This document shows, in pieces, positions 52,754 to 61,243 of a stretch of 64,000 nucleotides of DNA (positions within the stretch are counted from its first letter, which is position 1; each line of letters opens with the position of its first letter). A program made the position numbers and the translations under genes. Under the pieces are notes generated by a model. The model did no database searches. It saw nothing but the letters and a program-made list of their open reading frames with translations, and was not told where the DNA came from. The stretch is taken from NCBI RefSeq assembly GCF_900101435.1, contig NZ_FMZH01000014.1:9020-73019 (forward strand). Direction: 5' to 3'. Source of the stretch: Pedobacter soli (lineage in GTDB: Bacteria > Bacteroidota > Bacteroidia > Sphingobacteriales > Sphingobacteriaceae).

Positions 52754-52919
52754 TTTCCCTTCAATTGTAAAAATAAACATACCACACAATTTCTGCTGCA
52801 TTATAGGGTTTAATGGTAAAGGTTTTTATGCAAAAAGTTGAATGTATAGGTACTGTTACAATTCACCACCATTCAGATAATTTTTTAAATTAGCATATAT
52901 TAACAAACCTGATCAGCTT

Positions 52920-53210
52920 ATGGAAAAACTTAAAGAAGAAACCAAAATCAAAGCTTTCTTAAGCAAGATAAAAACAGAGTGGCCTGGAATAGTGGAGCGC
53001 TTTGAGTTTAAAACAAAAAGTGTAATCTACGTACATTTAAAAGAGGGCGTATCCAGTATCGATTTTCTGGGTAAACTTTCGAGGCAGGTTGAACGTTTTG
53101 TCGATTTTACCATGCCAATTATCCTTTATCACATCGAAAGTGATGGTATGAATTTAAGATCACATCCAATTAACTGGTATTCATCTATTGCACAAAGAAA
53201 TAGTCAATAA
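52920..53210 (+). CDS. Hypothetical protein, 96 residues
   Basis: Unrecognised cytoplasmic protein without signal peptide or membrane segment. Alternating basic and hydrophobic residues near the N-terminus (MEKLKEETKIKAFLSKIKTE) suggest an amphipathic helix; then strands (KSVIYVHLKEGV) and a helix. Starts with ATG at a plausible distance from the operon terminator and lies before the cold-shock gene. Confidence 0.55.
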   Translation: MEKLKEETKIKAFLSKIKTEWPGIVERFEFKTKSVIYVHLKEGVSSIDFLGKLSRQVERFVDFTMPIILYHIESDGMNLRSHPINWYSSIAQRNSQ

Positions 53211-53377
53211 AGTGGTTTTTGTGCCTGCTTAAAGCATATTTAACGGTCAAAGTGTAAAGTTAAACGGAATAGTTGTAAAACTTTTTTTCCATTATTGTCA
53301 AATTTATTTGCCTGTAATTTTGGTTTTTGGGTTTTAATCCTATTTTTGGGTCTTTAAATTTAAAAACATCCAGTATA

Positions 53378-53566
53378 ATGAAAAACGGAACAGTAAAATT
53401 TTTTAACTCAGAAAAAGGCTTCGGCTTTATTAAAGAAGAAGGCGGAACTGAGATTTTTGTGCATGCATCAGGCCTGATTGACGAAATCAGAGAAAATGAT
53501 ACAGTTGAATACGATGTTCAAGAAGGCAAAAAAGGCCTTAATGCAGTGAAAGTAAGAGTTGTTTAA
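53378..53566 (+). CDS. Cold-shock domain protein
   Basis: A 62-residue OB-fold protein; the ATG at 53378 is chosen because the cold-shock domain starts MKNGTVKFFNSEKGFGFI there. RNP1 is KGFGFI and RNP2 IFVHAS, both intact. The short length is typical of Bacteroidota members. It binds single-stranded RNA/DNA and melts secondary structures. A leader of more than 100 nt upstream (53211-53377) is long for the area and could carry a temperature-sensing 5' UTR as in other csp genes; that is inference. A clean terminator follows. Confidence 0.92.
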   Translation: MKNGTVKFFNSEKGFGFIKEEGGTEIFVHASGLIDEIRENDTVEYDVQEGKKGLNAVKVRVV

Positions 53567-53588
53567 TTCTTCCCCTAAAAAGATTTTG

Positions 53589-53613
53589 AGCAGGATTTAG
53601 TCCTGCTTTTTTT
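53589..53613 (+). terminator. Rho-independent terminator of the cold-shock gene
   Basis: Stem agcagga/tcctgct with a 5-nt loop (TTTAG) followed by seven T residues, 23 bp after the stop codon. Confidence 0.9.
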
Positions 53614-53912
53614 ATGCCTTATTTTTGGGTTTTGACTTCTTCCTGCCCAATTAAACGGAAATTAAACCTACAATAATATCGTTCAGAAAATGAACAGCGT
53701 TCGTTGAAAAAATTTCAGGCTCATTTCTAGTGAATTACCTTTTTTAACACTTTAGCGAAGCTTTTACATAGTTGTTTTCTGGATTGGATTTTTATTTTTG
53801 TTATTGTCGATACAGTCGGCCGGAACCAGAAAACTACTTATTTTTGCAACTTTCTATTTTTTCAGTATCTACGCCCGCTACACACAATAAACGTCTGGAT
53901 GAAGGCACTTTT

Positions 53913-54512
53913 ATGGCAGCAGCACAGTTTGTAATGGCACTTAACTTTGCCGCTGAATTTGAACTGCTAAGCCTTTCGGCCATGAATGTGCAGGCGACCG
54001 CTAAAAAGGGTGGATTGGTATTTGTGCGAAATGGAAAACTGAAAATGCATCCCGAAATTTACGATCACCTTTCGCTCATTTCCATTTCTTCTATTTGTGC
54101 TTCGAGCGTATATGTTCATGGACTTGATAAGATTTCAACAGAAATTATACACCTGCCATACAGCGATGGTTTGTTGGATGTGAAAGGAGCAGAAGAAGAT
54201 TATATGTCGTTTAAGCGCTTATGTAGTCCCATTTGCAGATTCTTCTTGCTTCATCCTAAGAAAGTGCAGTGGTCGGCAATTCTGGCTGCATTCAGGTTCT
54301 TTTTAATGGATGGTGTTTGGGAAGTAGTTGGCTTTGTAGCTAAGGCCATTCATCAGGCCGATGCTGATGTGTGCTCGTGTGCACAACTTTTAGATGAAAT
54401 GCAAAAACAGGATTGGTATCCCGGTTTTGCTGCAAACCTCCAAAATTTTCACCAATCCAGATATCCGTTAAGCAAGCAGGGTTTAACTGCTGAACTTCCT
54501 GAGATGGCTTAA
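53913..54512 (+). CDS. Hypothetical protein, about 199 residues
   Basis: Unrecognised. The frame is open from a TTG at 53772, but the first 47 codons look non-coding, so the ATG at 53913 (MAAAQFVMALNFAAEFELLS) is used. It has hydrophobic stretches (around LSLISISSICASSVYVHG, and WSAILAAFRFFLMDGVW) that could be membrane-associated, and a cluster of cysteines (CSPICRF, VCSCAQL). Convergent with the next gene, only 7 bp from its stop. Function unknown. Confidence 0.5.
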   Translation: MAAAQFVMALNFAAEFELLSLSAMNVQATAKKGGLVFVRNGKLKMHPEIYDHLSLISISSICASSVYVHGLDKISTEIIHLPYSDGLLDVKGAEEDYMSFKRLCSPICRFFLLHPKKVQWSAILAAFRFFLMDGVWEVVGFVAKAIHQADADVCSCAQLLDEMQKQDWYPGFAANLQNFHQSRYPLSKQGLTAELPEMA

Positions 54513-54519
54513 AACGGAT

Positions 54520-54879
54520 CTACTTCAGATAATTTTCGAGCATTTCAACAATAGGACCATCAATAGTCCTGTTGCCCATATTATTTAGCTTTTGCTGAGA
54601 AGAATTGTGTTTTTCGATGTATGTAGCTTCGGTTTTGTTGAATTTTAGATAACCTTGCTCAAAATAGCGCTCCTCAATTTCCGATGAAGAATCGAGCGAA
54701 CGGAACCATAATTTGATCAATGAACCTGTCATTTTATCAAAGTACAGCCAGTGGTAAGTTGTTTCTGCATCTGCATTTGGAGGTAAATCAAGACGTTGTA
54801 TTTCCAGTATAATTGTTTCTGAATTTTGGAAGAAGTATAAAACCCTGTATTTAGCCGACATGCGGCAAAAATAAGACAT
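54520..54879 (-). CDS. Hypothetical protein, 119 residues
   Basis: Unrecognised; two ATGs are possible (54879, or 54861 giving MSAKYRVLYFFQNSETI). Predicted alpha/beta with strands (AKYRVLYFF, TYHWLYFDKMTGSLIKLWF) and a Lys/Glu-rich helix. No signal peptide. It has a convergent partner at 53913-54512. Confidence 0.5.
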   Translation of the reverse strand: MSYFCRMSAKYRVLYFFQNSETIILEIQRLDLPPNADAETTYHWLYFDKMTGSLIKLWFRSLDSSSEIEERYFEQGYLKFNKTEATYIEKHNSSQQKLNNMGNRTIDGPIVEMLENYLK

Positions 54880-54990
54880 AATTTTTGATCAGAAAAGGGA
54901 ATTATGTTGTTTAGATTGAATTAAGATTAATACGTTAATTGTATAAAAATACAGATCGCCTGGTAATCAGGCGGGTACTTCTAGCAAATC

Positions 54991-55073
54991 GTCATTCCCG
55001 AGCAAACGGGAATCTTAAAGCGAGTGAGGGATGTATCCAAAGCATTAGGATTCCCAGTCAAGCTGGGAATGAC
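54991..55073. repeat. REP-like double hairpin, same family as 42831-43150
   Basis: gtcattcccg...cgggaatc, then gattcccagtcaagctggga followed by atgac; unit of 83 bp with the same layout as the HTCS-susC array, but the two hairpin sequences are swapped in order. Located in the 222-bp gap before the molybdenum operon's last gene. Confidence 0.75.
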
Positions 55074-55101
55074 GGATTTTCTTTAGACAATCTTTTCTAG
55101 C

Positions 55102-56010
55102 CTAATGTTTTTCGCCTTTAATTACTTTGAACAAATGAAATACATGCGGAAATAAAGCATCCATACTTTCTTCTACACCGTTTTTTGATCCCGGAAAGGT
55201 AAGGACAAGCGTTTGGCCAATAAAACCGGCTACTCCACGCGAAAGCATGGCGTAAGGCATGCGTTCCTGTCCATAATGGCGGGCAGTTTCCATAATGCCT
55301 GCTATGGGCCGGTCAATTAAAGGTAAAATGGCATCAGGGGTTACATCTCGCGGCGATAGACCAGTACCTCCGGTAAAGATCAACAGCTGGAAACCTGCAT
55401 TGCTCAGTTCAGTAGCTTTATCGCCAATGGCTTTAACTTCATCAGGCACGATTTCGTATTTTATAGTATCGATACCAAATTGCTCCAGGCGGGCCATAAT
55501 GGTTTTGCCAGAGCCATCTTGCGCTTTATTTTCGTAAACAGAATCAGAGCAAACCACAACTGCTGCCTTGATTTCAGGGAACCGTGCATTTTTAAGGTCG
55601 GTTTTACCCCCCGATTTTTTAAGCAATTTAATATTGGCTATTTCTACACCTTTATCAATCGGTTTCAGCATGTCGTACATGGTCAATGCTGCAACAGAAG
55701 CACCGTGCATGGCCTCCACTTCTACACCGGTTTTGTAAACGGTATGCACTTCAACGGTTATGATTACCTCCAAATTAACGATTTCGTAAGTAATTGCGGT
55801 ATATTCTACCGGGAGCGGATGGCAATCGGGAATAACATCACTGGTTTTTTTAACGCCAAACAGCCCTGCTGCGCGAGCAAATTCGAACACATCACCCTTG
55901 GGTATTTTACGCTGTTCAATGGCATCAATCGTTTCCTGTTTCGATACTTTTACCGTTGCGGTAGCAATGGCAATCCTTAAGCTGTTCGATTTTTTTGTGA
56001 TGTTAACCAT
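55102..56010 (-). CDS. moaCB: Bifunctional MoaC/MogA molybdopterin protein
   Basis: The start is placed at ATG 56010 (302 residues), one base after the moaE stop; the longer frame only starts with TTG within moaE. N-terminal MoaC domain (about 1-145): HPLPVEYT, KTGVEVEAMHGASVAALTMY, LLKKSGGKTDL. C-terminal MogA/MoaB domain (about 150-302): SGKTIMARLEQFG and TGGTGLSPRDVTPDA. MoaC with MoaA makes cyclic pyranopterin monophosphate from GTP; MogA adenylates molybdopterin before metal insertion by MoeA. The fusion (MoaCB) is known in Bacteroidota and cyanobacteria. Last gene of the operon. Confidence 0.92.
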   Translation of the reverse strand: MVNITKKSNSLRIAIATATVKVSKQETIDAIEQRKIPKGDVFEFARAAGLFGVKKTSDVIPDCHPLPVEYTAITYEIVNLEVIITVEVHTVYKTGVEVEAMHGASVAALTMYDMLKPIDKGVEIANIKLLKKSGGKTDLKNARFPEIKAAVVVCSDSVYENKAQDGSGKTIMARLEQFGIDTIKYEIVPDEVKAIGDKATELSNAGFQLLIFTGGTGLSPRDVTPDAILPLIDRPIAGIMETARHYGQERMPYAMLSRGVAGFIGQTLVLTFPGSKNGVEESMDALFPHVFHLFKVIKGEKH

Positions 56011-56011
56011 A

Positions 56012-56455
56012 TTAAATATTTTCTTTCCACTGGTGGGTTGTGTCTTCAAAAATTTCTTTTCCCCAAACCGGTAATTCGGCTTTTAAACGTTCTACCATTT
56101 CGCTACAGGCATCTATAGCCGGTTTGCGGTGGGCAGAAGAAGTAAACACAAATAAGCAGATTTCACCTGCCTCAATGGTGCCTAAACTGTGGTAAACGTG
56201 CATGCAGCTAAGCGGATACTTTTCAAAAATAGCTTCCCTGATTTCGTGCATTTTTTCGAGTGCAAGGGGTTCGTAGGTGGTATATTCGATTGCAGCAACC
56301 TTTTTACCTCCAATTTCATCTTTTCGCACCTGACCCATAAAAATGCTGTGGCCACCAATACCTGTTTTGCTACTGTGTTTGGCAATGCTATCGGCAATAA
56401 AGGCAGGTTCAATCTTTCCCTGTACAAATATGTTTTTGATCTTCTTGTCGCTCAT
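56012..56455 (-). CDS. moaE: Molybdopterin synthase catalytic subunit MoaE
   Basis: A 147-residue cytoplasmic enzyme. Conserved segments GGHSIFMGQVRKDEIGGK, YEPLALEKMHEIREAIFEKY, HSLGTIEAGEICLFV and a catalytic Lys (HRKPAIDACSEMVERLKA) are typical of MoaE. It forms the synthase with MoaD and adds the two dithiolene sulfurs to precursor Z to make molybdopterin. A 1-bp gap to moaCB and moeB each side marks a tight operon. Confidence 0.94.
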   Translation of the reverse strand: MSDKKIKNIFVQGKIEPAFIADSIAKHSSKTGIGGHSIFMGQVRKDEIGGKKVAAIEYTTYEPLALEKMHEIREAIFEKYPLSCMHVYHSLGTIEAGEICLFVFTSSAHRKPAIDACSEMVERLKAELPVWGKEIFEDTTHQWKENI

Positions 56456-56456
56456 G

Positions 56457-57563
56457 TTAAGGCCTCATAAAATAGTCTCTCGATTTAACAATTCCACCTT
56501 TTAAGCTGTATATTTTCTTGCTGTTGCCAAATTTTTCCTGTAATGTTTCGGCAGCAGCAACACTTCTGATTCCATGCTGACAAATTAAAACGACATGTTT
56601 TTGCGAAAATCCTTTGGTAATAAAAGCATTCAATTCAGACATAGGAACCTGTGTGAAAACCTGTTTATCCAATACCGGTACCTCGTGTTTTTCGCGTACA
56701 TCGATGAGTATCACCGATTCTTGCTCCCTGAGTTTGCTTAGTGCAATTGTATCTATCTCTTCGTATCCGTGGGGCGCTTCGCAGGTATCCTGATATTCCA
56801 TATTTAAAAATTCAGCAACAGATTTGGGCAGCACATAATCACTGCTCTGGCTAATGTTGATGATATATTGCTGGTGTGTAAGTAAGTTGTAGTTTAATAT
56901 TTTATTGCGCAAAGGCTCGCCGGTTTTGGTAATCAGTTTAATGGTTTCGGCTGCTGCCATAGTACCAATTATACCAGGTAAAACACCCAGTACGCCGTTT
57001 TCTGCACAATTTGGAATTTCGCCTTTATCGGGCGGCACCGGAAAAATGTCGCGGTAATTGGTGCTTCCTGCCAAATTATCGGCTGCGTTAAATATGGCCA
57101 GCTGACCTTCAAAGCCCGAAACGGCTGCAAATATTAAAGGTTTGCTGAGTATGGCACAGGCATCGTTAATTAAATACCTCGATTCAAAATTATCGGTACC
57201 GTCTAAAATATAGTCGTAGCGGGATAAAATATCAAGGATATTGCCTTTTTGCAGCCGGATAGGGTGGGTAACGATCCCAATCTGGGGATTCATTTCCTGT
57301 AATCTTTTTGCAGCAACCTCTGTTTTTAATTTACCGATATCGGGCGTCGTAAATAGAATCTGACGGTGCAGGTTAGATAAAGAAACGGTATCATCATCAA
57401 CAATACCCAAATGGCCTACACCAGCTGCTGCGAGGTACTGCAACGCCGGGCAGCCCAATCCGCCAGCACCAATAACGAGCACTTTTGCCTTTAAAAGCTG
57501 CTGTTGCGCCGCTTCACCAAACCCTTTCAGGATAATTTGCCTGTTGTATCGTTCTGCACTCAT
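56457..57563 (-). CDS. moeB: MoeB-like adenylyltransferase with rhodanese domain
   Basis: A 368-residue E1-like enzyme. ThiF domain (about 1-240): GAGGLGCPALQYLAAAGVG is the ATP-binding loop; NRQI and DxDxVxxSNLxRQ-type SNLHRQ. C-terminal rhodanese (about 268-368) with active Cys in LICQHGIRS. It adenylates the MoaD C-terminus and supplies sulfur to it. The MoeB zinc motif CYRC, expected about 30 residues before NCAENGVLGVLPG, reads NYRD and a second pair is missing, so it seems to lack the structural zinc of E. coli MoeB. Such zinc-less forms may be common in this phylum. Confidence 0.9.
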   Translation of the reverse strand: MSAERYNRQIILKGFGEAAQQQLLKAKVLVIGAGGLGCPALQYLAAAGVGHLGIVDDDTVSLSNLHRQILFTTPDIGKLKTEVAAKRLQEMNPQIGIVTHPIRLQKGNILDILSRYDYILDGTDNFESRYLINDACAILSKPLIFAAVSGFEGQLAIFNAADNLAGSTNYRDIFPVPPDKGEIPNCAENGVLGVLPGIIGTMAAAETIKLITKTGEPLRNKILNYNLLTHQQYIINISQSSDYVLPKSVAEFLNMEYQDTCEAPHGYEEIDTIALSKLREQESVILIDVREKHEVPVLDKQVFTQVPMSELNAFITKGFSQKHVVLICQHGIRSVAAAETLQEKFGNSKKIYSLKGGIVKSRDYFMRP

Positions 57564-57566
57564 TTT

Positions 57567-57800
57567 TTATCCTCCTGAAAAAGGCGGCATGATGGCCAAT
57601 ATATCGTTTTGTTCAATTGCGCTGTTTGCCTGTACCAGCTGGTTGTTTAAAGCAAATTTGTATTTGATAGCTTTCAGCTCCGGAAATAAAGTTTCCAGAT
57701 GTATTTTTAAGTTATCGGTATCGGTAGTTTCAGCGATGTCAATTTTTTGATTACTGACAAATTCGGCAATTTTCCCAAAACTGATGATTTCAATTTCCAT
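57567..57800 (-). CDS. moaD: Molybdopterin synthase sulfur carrier MoaD
   Basis: A 77-residue ubiquitin-like protein ending in the required Gly-Gly (MPPFSGG), which is adenylated by the neighbouring MoeB-like protein and then carries a thiocarboxylate sulfur to MoaE. Length is usual. 3-bp gap to moeB, 83-bp gap to the permease gene upstream. Confidence 0.93.
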   Translation of the reverse strand: MEIEIISFGKIAEFVSNQKIDIAETTDTDNLKIHLETLFPELKAIKYKFALNNQLVQANSAIEQNDILAIMPPFSGG

Positions 57801-57883
57801 CCGGCTAATTTACCTGTAAGATCTCTATTTTGCTCAATCCTTTTACAAATTGTCTGCCAGTGGCAAAATCACTGGCTTTCACC

Positions 57884-58624
57884 TTACGCATGGGTGAAAA
57901 GGAGTTTATAAGCCGCCATGGCCAGTACGCAGGCCAGTACATTTTTCAATACCGTTTGCGGAAATTTTAAAGCCCCGAAATAGGCCCCGCAAATTCCTCC
58001 TGCAAAGGCAACGCCTACATAAGCCAGCATGTGACTGTTAAATTCAAATCCTTTAATTAACTGACCACCCAAACCTGAAACAGAGTTAACGAAAATAAAA
58101 GCAGCGCTAATGGCTGCGGTTTGTTTCTGATCTGTCCATTTTAGCAATAATAATATAGGTGAGAGGATAATGCCGCCGCCAATGCCAATCATGCCCGATA
58201 AGAGGCCAATAATGCCGCCAATGGCTAGCGATAACGGAATATTGGATGGTTTAAAGTCTTTGGGATCGGTGTTTTTAAAGAAGAAAAAACGAATTACAGG
58301 GATCAGTAACAATACGCCCAGTATCTTTTTATAGATGGAACTTTCGATTGCCATCATACCGCCGACAAAGGAAAGGGGGATGGACGCAAGGGCAAAAGGC
58401 CAAAAGGTTTTCCATTTAAAATGCCCGCCACGGTAAAACTGAATAAAAGAAGTGGAGGAAACAAAAAGGTTGAGTAATAAGGCTGTAGGTTTCATTACAG
58501 CGGGCGAAATGGCAAAAATAGCCATCAGGGCTAAATAGCCGCTTGCTCCGCCATGACCTACTGAGGCATATAAAAAGGCTACAATAAATAGTAAACAGTA
58601 AAACAGAATAAAGCTCTCTTGCAT
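57884..58624 (-). CDS. TauE/SafE family sulfite exporter-type permease
   Basis: The start is placed at ATG 58624 (MQESFILFYCLLFIVAFLY; 246 residues); the longer frame overlaps moeA and begins with TTG. Seven to eight hydrophobic helices; motifs VGHGGASGYLALM near the N-terminus and SGMIGIGGGIILSPILLLL (GIGGG) typical of TauE/SafE, which export sulfite, sulfoacetate or other anions. Inserted in the molybdenum cofactor operon between moeA (2-bp gap) and moaD, which suggests export of a sulfur-containing or oxyanion by-product. The substrate is not inferable from sequence. Confidence 0.87.
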   Translation of the reverse strand: MQESFILFYCLLFIVAFLYASVGHGGASGYLALMAIFAISPAVMKPTALLLNLFVSSTSFIQFYRGGHFKWKTFWPFALASIPLSFVGGMMAIESSIYKKILGVLLLIPVIRFFFFKNTDPKDFKPSNIPLSLAIGGIIGLLSGMIGIGGGIILSPILLLLKWTDQKQTAAISAAFIFVNSVSGLGGQLIKGFEFNSHMLAYVGVAFAGGICGAYFGALKFPQTVLKNVLACVLAMAAYKLLFTHA

Positions 58625-58626
58625 AG

Positions 58627-59805
58627 TTATTGGGGTAAAATGAGTACGGTTACAGTTTCTCCGGCTTCGAAATTTTCTTGTGTTTCGTTTAAGCAAATGA
58701 GGCAATTGGATTGGGCGAAGGAACTCAGCCGGTATGATTCCTGCGCACCGAGTGGGCTAACTTTTCCGTTTTCGTAGCTGCCTTTCAGGAAATGCGTAAG
58801 TCCGGCAGGTTTGTTATAGCCATGGCTAAGCACGGCCTGAACTTCGGTTACAGGATTGCTTTTTAGCGATAAAACCTTAATAGCTGGCAGTACATAATTA
58901 TAATAGCAGCTTAGTACAGAAGATGGATTGCCGGGTAAACCAAATACCAGTTTTTGGTTATATGTACCAAAGTATAACGGTTTGCCTGGTTTCTGTTTAA
59001 CTTTATGGAAAATCTGCTTTACCCCACAACGGTTAGCCGCTTCAATCACGAAATCATAATCACCTACACTCACTCCACCGGTTAAGAGCACTAAATCATG
59101 TTTATCTAATGCTGTTTGCAGCACGTTTTGCAGGATGTTCAGGTCATCATCGGCCTCGTAAACTGTAATGCTGATTATACCCTCTGCTTTTAAGGCAGCC
59201 GACAACGAATAGGAATTAGATTCGTATACCTGACCAAAGGCCAATGCTTCACCAGATTTTTGTAACTCCCTGCCAGTTACAATTAGGGCTACCTTTGGTG
59301 AAGGAAATACGCTTACTTCGGTAATGCCGATACCTGCTAAAAAACCAACTGCAGCCGGACTCAGCAAATCTCCTTTTTCCATAGCCAGTGCACCTGCGGT
59401 AATTTCAGAGCCTATGCCGCGTACGTTTGAGCCTGATTTTAAGTTGGTATCCTGCAAGGTGATTTTATTACCTGTACGGATAATTTTCTCCTGCATCACC
59501 ACGGTATCGGCTCCGTCAGGAAGTGGTGCACCGGTAAATATCCTGCTGGTTTCGCCCTCGCTAATGGTTAAGTGGGTTGAAGTACCCGCTGCCATTTCGC
59601 CAATCAACTGTAATTCTTTTTCATTGTCTGCAAATTTCATGGCATAACCATCCATTGATGATTGTCTGAAAGCGGGAATATCGAATCGTGCATAAATATT
59701 GGCCGCCAGTATAAGTCCCGAAGCCTGCCCAAGATCAATAACAACAGGGGCTAAGGGTGTAATATTTTCAGAAATAAGGTCTTTTGCTGCTTTAACGCTA
59801 ATCAT
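58627..59805 (-). CDS. moeA: Molybdopterin molybdenumtransferase MoeA
   Basis: The ATG at 59805 (MISVKAAKDLISEN) is used; the longer frame starts with TTG. 392 residues with four MoeA domains: RQSSMDGYAMKF and IFTGAPLPDGADTVVMQE near the N-terminus, GREL and TGGVSVGDYDFV (MPT-binding) in domain 3, and FGLPGNPSSVLSCYY. It inserts molybdate into adenylated molybdopterin made by the MogA domain. Seven bp after moaA. Confidence 0.94.
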   Translation of the reverse strand: MISVKAAKDLISENITPLAPVVIDLGQASGLILAANIYARFDIPAFRQSSMDGYAMKFADNEKELQLIGEMAAGTSTHLTISEGETSRIFTGAPLPDGADTVVMQEKIIRTGNKITLQDTNLKSGSNVRGIGSEITAGALAMEKGDLLSPAAVGFLAGIGITEVSVFPSPKVALIVTGRELQKSGEALAFGQVYESNSYSLSAALKAEGIISITVYEADDDLNILQNVLQTALDKHDLVLLTGGVSVGDYDFVIEAANRCGVKQIFHKVKQKPGKPLYFGTYNQKLVFGLPGNPSSVLSCYYNYVLPAIKVLSLKSNPVTEVQAVLSHGYNKPAGLTHFLKGSYENGKVSPLGAQESYRLSSFAQSNCLICLNETQENFEAGETVTVLILPQ

Positions 59806-59812
59806 GAATGTT

Positions 59813-60793
59813 TTATCCTCCAATGGTAATCATACTCCGGTTTTGAATGGTGGTGGCATCAATTTTTTCAAAATCGGGTGCCAATTGTCCTCCAAGGGCT
59901 TTTTTCTTGCTCCAAATGGCTGCTTTAATGAGTGGGAGTATGGCTTCTTTTTTCCTGAGCGCCGTAAGCAAATCGGTTTCACTATCCGAAAAGAGACAGT
60001 TTTTTAACTTGCCATCAGCCGTTAGGCGCATGCGGTTGCAGGTATCGCAAAATGGGTTAGTCATGGTGCTGATCACGGCAAATGAGCCATCGTGACCGGG
60101 TATCATAAAGTTTTTGGCGGTATCGTGTGCTTCACCTTTTAGCGCAAGTACGGTAAAATCTTTTTCTATAATGGCTAAAATTTCGGCTAAAGAAAACATC
60201 TTGTTGCTGGTCCATCTGTTGCCGCTAAAGGGCATAAACTCAATAAACCGTACCTGGATGGGGTTATGTTTGGTCCAGCTGATAAAATCGGTAATTTCAT
60301 TATCATTGAGGCCCTTCATCACCACCATGTTAATTTTGACCCTGATTTTGTGCTGCAAAAGCAATTCGATATTGCTACGTACCTTATGGAATACATCTCT
60401 CCGGGTAATGAGGAAAAATTTTTCGGGTTGCAGCGTATCGAGACTGATATTGATGGATTTAATGCCAGCTGCGATTAAAACCGGTAACATTTCGGCAATC
60501 CGGGTTCCGTTGGTGGTAATGGTCAGCTCAACGGGCAGTTTGCCAAGCGCGGTAATGATCTCTGCAGCATCTTTGCGTACCAGGGGTTCGCCACCGGTGA
60601 GCCTGATTTTTTTTACCCCATTGGCTACAAATATTTCAGCAAGTTGGATGATTTCGTCAGTTTGCATTAACCGCGAAGCAGGAGTAAAATCGTATTCTTC
60701 TTCGGGCATGCAATAAAAGCAGCGGAAATTGCAGTTATCAGTAAGTGATATCCGTAAATAATTGTGCACCCTACCAAAAGAATCTGTTATCAT
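59813..60793 (-). CDS. moaA: GTP 3',8-cyclase MoaA
   Basis: A 326-residue radical SAM enzyme. The N-terminal cluster CNFRCFYCMPEE (CxxxCxxC) binds one 4Fe-4S with SAM; the C-terminal CDTCNRMRLTADGKLKNCLF (CxxC-x13-C type) binds a second cluster and GTP. The final Gly-Gly (ITIGG) needed for activity in MoaA is present. It makes 3',8-cyclo-GTP, the first step of molybdenum cofactor synthesis. First gene of the leftward operon. Confidence 0.96.
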   Translation of the reverse strand: MITDSFGRVHNYLRISLTDNCNFRCFYCMPEEEYDFTPASRLMQTDEIIQLAEIFVANGVKKIRLTGGEPLVRKDAAEIITALGKLPVELTITTNGTRIAEMLPVLIAAGIKSINISLDTLQPEKFFLITRRDVFHKVRSNIELLLQHKIRVKINMVVMKGLNDNEITDFISWTKHNPIQVRFIEFMPFSGNRWTSNKMFSLAEILAIIEKDFTVLALKGEAHDTAKNFMIPGHDGSFAVISTMTNPFCDTCNRMRLTADGKLKNCLFSDSETDLLTALRKKEAILPLIKAAIWSKKKALGGQLAPDFEKIDATTIQNRSMITIGG

Positions 60794-61012
60794 TTACCAC
60801 GTGTGATTTGATGTAATCCTGTTCTTGTTGCACTTTAATTAGCAATATTGAACAGTTTTAAATCGGGTTTTCTGGTGAAATACGTTGGCTGATGCTAAAA
60901 TATTCCGTTATTTAATGCTAATTTATGTATTATCTGTTAAAAGGTAATGAAAAATCAGTTAAAAGAACGCAGAAAATGACAATTCGTTGCGGTAAAAGCA
61001 GTTGTAAGCTTG

Positions 61013-61243
61013 TTAAAACGGATCGGAATGGAAAGCTTCGAGATGGGTACAGTTTAAACCAATGCTGTTAAACAGTTCGGTAATTTCTTTTGTCCAGTCT
61101 TTATTCGAATCTACCCGGAGAATCTTATCGTTATCCCACAAATCGATGTTCCATTTAATTTCTTTGAAGTAACGGTTCAACAGCGGACTAATTTTACTCA
61201 ATTCACTATCGGTGAAGACATTTGTTTTGAAAACAGAGATCAT
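61013..61243 (-). CDS. Small hypothetical protein, 76 residues
   Basis: Unrecognised cytoplasmic protein. The pattern strand (MISVFKTNVFT), helix (SELSKISPLLNRYFK), strand (IKWNIDLWD), strand (KILRVDSN), helix (WTKEITELFNSIG) and strand resembles a ferredoxin-like fold of HMA type, without the CxxC metal site. 219 bp downstream of moaA's promoter side, divergent from the sigma gene at 61597. Confidence 0.6.
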   Translation of the reverse strand: MISVFKTNVFTDSELSKISPLLNRYFKEIKWNIDLWDNDKILRVDSNKDWTKEITELFNSIGLNCTHLEAFHSDPF

